Shown here in pieces: positions 5,526-6,570 of a stretch of 6,570 nt of DNA. The notes under the pieces are model-generated. The model saw nothing but the letters and a program-made list of their open reading frames with translations. It had not been told where the DNA came from and did not search any database. This stretch comes from Frankiaceae bacterium. Lineage in GTDB: Bacteria; Actinomycetota; Actinomycetes; Frankiales; Frankiaceae. Both the position numbers and the translations under genes were made by a program. Every line of letters starts with the position of its first letter. The first letter of the stretch is position 1. The stretch spans positions 1 through 6,570 of the forward strand of contig JAVEDQ010000526.1 in assembly GCA_030840885.1 (NCBI GenBank). The letters are read 5' to 3'.

Positions 5526-6152
5526 GTGGTGCCCCACGAACCTGCCGCCGGACGATCCGCATCGCCGGACACCGCGCTCGCCCTCGTCGAGGCTCACCTT
5601 CTCACCGTGCTCGGAAAGGACTCCGGCCGGGCGGGGGTCACCTTCCTCGGAGCCGGCCGTGTCGACGTCCTGCGGTTCGGACCCGACCCGGAGGGCCTTG
5701 TCCGCTACGTGACGGTCGGGATGTCCCGGGAGCCGATGACGTCGGCCACCAGTGCCGTGGTGGACACCTCCGGACCACGCGCTGAGCTCGTGCTCTCCCT
5801 GCACGGGCTGCACGACGAGGTGCTGCGCCCGTTGGCCGCGCTCGCGTCGTCGCCCACGGTGGAGGGCGTCATCGTCAGCCCGGGGGCGAGCCTCGACGTC
5901 GGCGATCCGCTCTGGCGGGACGGCCGCGCGCAGGCGGTGCTGGTGGCCGAGCCGGGCGGGCTCATCCCCGACCTCGACCTCGGCGACGCGTTCCCGGACG
6001 CCGCCCCGGTGCAGTTCCTGCCCGTCCTGCCGCTGATGCCGGAGGAAGCTGCCTACAAGCGGATCCACGGCGCCGCGGCGCTGCAGGAGAAGTGGCTCGC
6101 CGAGGGCACGGACGTGCGCGACCCCGAGCGATGGCCGGTGCGGCTGCTCTGA
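5526..6152 (+). CDS. Suppressor-of-fused (SUFU) domain protein
   Basis: The bacterial SUFU domain is a cytoplasmic fold related to the eukaryotic Hedgehog regulator. Comparative-genomic work on polymorphic toxins has proposed many bacterial members as immunity proteins, others being of unknown role. The 208-residue product covers a whole single domain: ALALVEAHLLTVLG near residue 18, RYVTVGMS (60-67), RAELVLSL (85-92), VEGVIVSPG (112-120) and FLPVLPLMPEEAAYKRIHGA (164-183), ending WPVRLL. The last block, a 'lpvlPlt..E..yk...G...L...W' pattern, is the most diagnostic. The start is uncertain: GTG at 5526 or 5529 fits the domain boundary, no strong ribosome-binding site precedes either, and the TTG at 5403 would add a poorly structured Pro/Arg-rich 41 residues. 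It is transcribed divergently from the TerD gene and convergently with the next gene. No obvious toxin gene is beside it. Confidence 0.82.
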   Translation: MVPHEPAAGRSASPDTALALVEAHLLTVLGKDSGRAGVTFLGAGRVDVLRFGPDPEGLVRYVTVGMSREPMTSATSAVVDTSGPRAELVLSLHGLHDEVLRPLAALASSPTVEGVIVSPGASLDVGDPLWRDGRAQAVLVAEPGGLIPDLDLGDAFPDAAPVQFLPVLPLMPEEAAYKRIHGAAALQEKWLAEGTDVRDPERWPVRLL

Positions 6153-6158
6153 CTTGCG

Positions 6159-6207
6159 GGACCGGCGGACTCACCGGACCGGCGGACTCACAGGACCGGC
6201 GGTCCGG
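6159..6207. repeat. 17-bp tandem repeat with hairpin potential between convergent genes
   Basis: Units at 6159-6175 and 6176-6192 differ at one base, and a partial third (6193-6202) begins GGACCGGCGG. The end of the array can fold: GGACC (6193-6197) pairs with GGTCC (6201-6205), or CCGGACC (6174-6180) pairs with GGTCCGG (6201-6207). It spans the 35-nt gap between the SUFU stop and the facing stop codon at 6188, and continues into the last codons of the facing gene. A bidirectional terminator role is plausible but not shown. Confidence 0.6.
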
Positions 6208-6570
6208 CGGCGAGGAACGCGTCGAACGTCTGCTCGCCCCAGAGGTCCGGCGCCTCGGGTAGCAGTCCGACGTTCGCCATGGCGCGACCCGCCTTGCCCG
6301 GTACCGGGAGCGAAACGACGCGGCGACGGCTGCCCTGCGCCTGGAGCCAGCGGCGGGCCAGGTCGGGCATCTCGTGCACCTCGGGACCGGCGAGCTCCAG
6401 CACAGCCGACGTGGGTGCACGGTGCGCCAGGTCGACGAGGGCCGCGGCCACCTCGCGTGCCGCGACGGGCTGCGCGCGCATCCGCGGCACGAACGCGACG
6501 GGGCCTGGCGACCGGGCGAGCAGCTGACCGGCGAACTCGTGGAACTGCGTCGCGCGCAGCACCGTCGAGG
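6188..6570 (-). CDS. NmrA / atypical short-chain dehydrogenase family protein, C-terminal part
   Basis: Partial: the gene begins beyond the right edge and the frame is open to 6570, so the GTG at 6562 is internal. About 126 C-terminal residues are visible. STVLRATQFHEFAGQLL is the typical 'T-lR-tqF-ef' segment that follows the catalytic-region strand in NAD(P)-binding NmrA-like proteins (often annotated 'NAD(P)H-binding protein' or 'nucleoside-diphosphate sugar epimerase'). It is followed by PRMRAQPVAAREVAAALVDLA and LELAGPEVHEMPDLARRWL, the usual substrate-domain region. The Rossmann GxxGxxG motif lies outside the window. Members of this family act as reductases, redox sensors or have unknown roles; a specific substrate cannot be given. 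The C-terminal codons run into the 17-bp tandem repeat. Confidence 0.85.
   Translation of the reverse strand, partial: STVLRATQFHEFAGQLLARSPGPVAFVPRMRAQPVAAREVAAALVDLAHRAPTSAVLELAGPEVHEMPDLARRWLQAQGSRRRVVSLPVPGKAGRAMANVGLLPEAPDLWGEQTFDAFLAAGPPVL

Noticed and set aside
5448..6068. Minus-strand open frame opposite the SUFU gene
   Set aside because: No domain resemblance; the plus-strand frame carries the SUFU motifs.

Overview
The window is high-GC DNA with strongly biased third codon positions. It carries a recognisable remnant of Lsr2, a nucleoid protein specific to Actinobacteria, together with actinobacterial-type TerD and copper radical oxidase genes. The source is therefore very probably an actinomycete chromosome; genus cannot be read from the sequence. 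No transposase, integrase, CRISPR array, tRNA or rRNA is visible.

Layout. Positions 1-604 hold no intact gene. There is a strong 13-bp hairpin (20-51), probably the terminator of a gene outside the window, and a broken Lsr2 N-terminal fragment (87-281). The next three genes all lie on the minus strand. First in transcription order is a cytoplasmic two-domain TerD-family protein with a Pro/Gln/Trp-rich linker (4063-5364). Next is a secreted, membrane-anchored protein of unknown function built from two diverged repeats (2896-4017). Last is a secreted galactose/glyoxal-oxidase-type copper radical oxidase with an intact active-site residue set and a C-terminal membrane anchor (605-2743). A UUCG-loop hairpin lies between the first two, and the oxidase has its own good sigma70-like promoter in an AT-rich island (2848-2876), so the three are probably not one simple operon.

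Divergent from the TerD gene is a Suppressor-of-fused (SUFU) domain protein (5526-6152, plus strand). Convergent with that, and running off the right edge, is the C-terminal part of an NmrA/atypical short-chain dehydrogenase family protein (6188-6570, minus).

Two functional themes stand out. (1) The oxidase and its upstream neighbour share a topology of signal peptide, large extracellular part, C-terminal membrane helix and basic tail. The neighbour's predicted mature N-terminus begins, or nearly begins, with histidine, so a copper or oxidase partner role is possible but unproven. (2) TerD and SUFU share a divergent intergenic region of about 160 bp containing an imperfect direct repeat. Both families recur in bacterial stress and conflict settings, and co-regulation is plausible.
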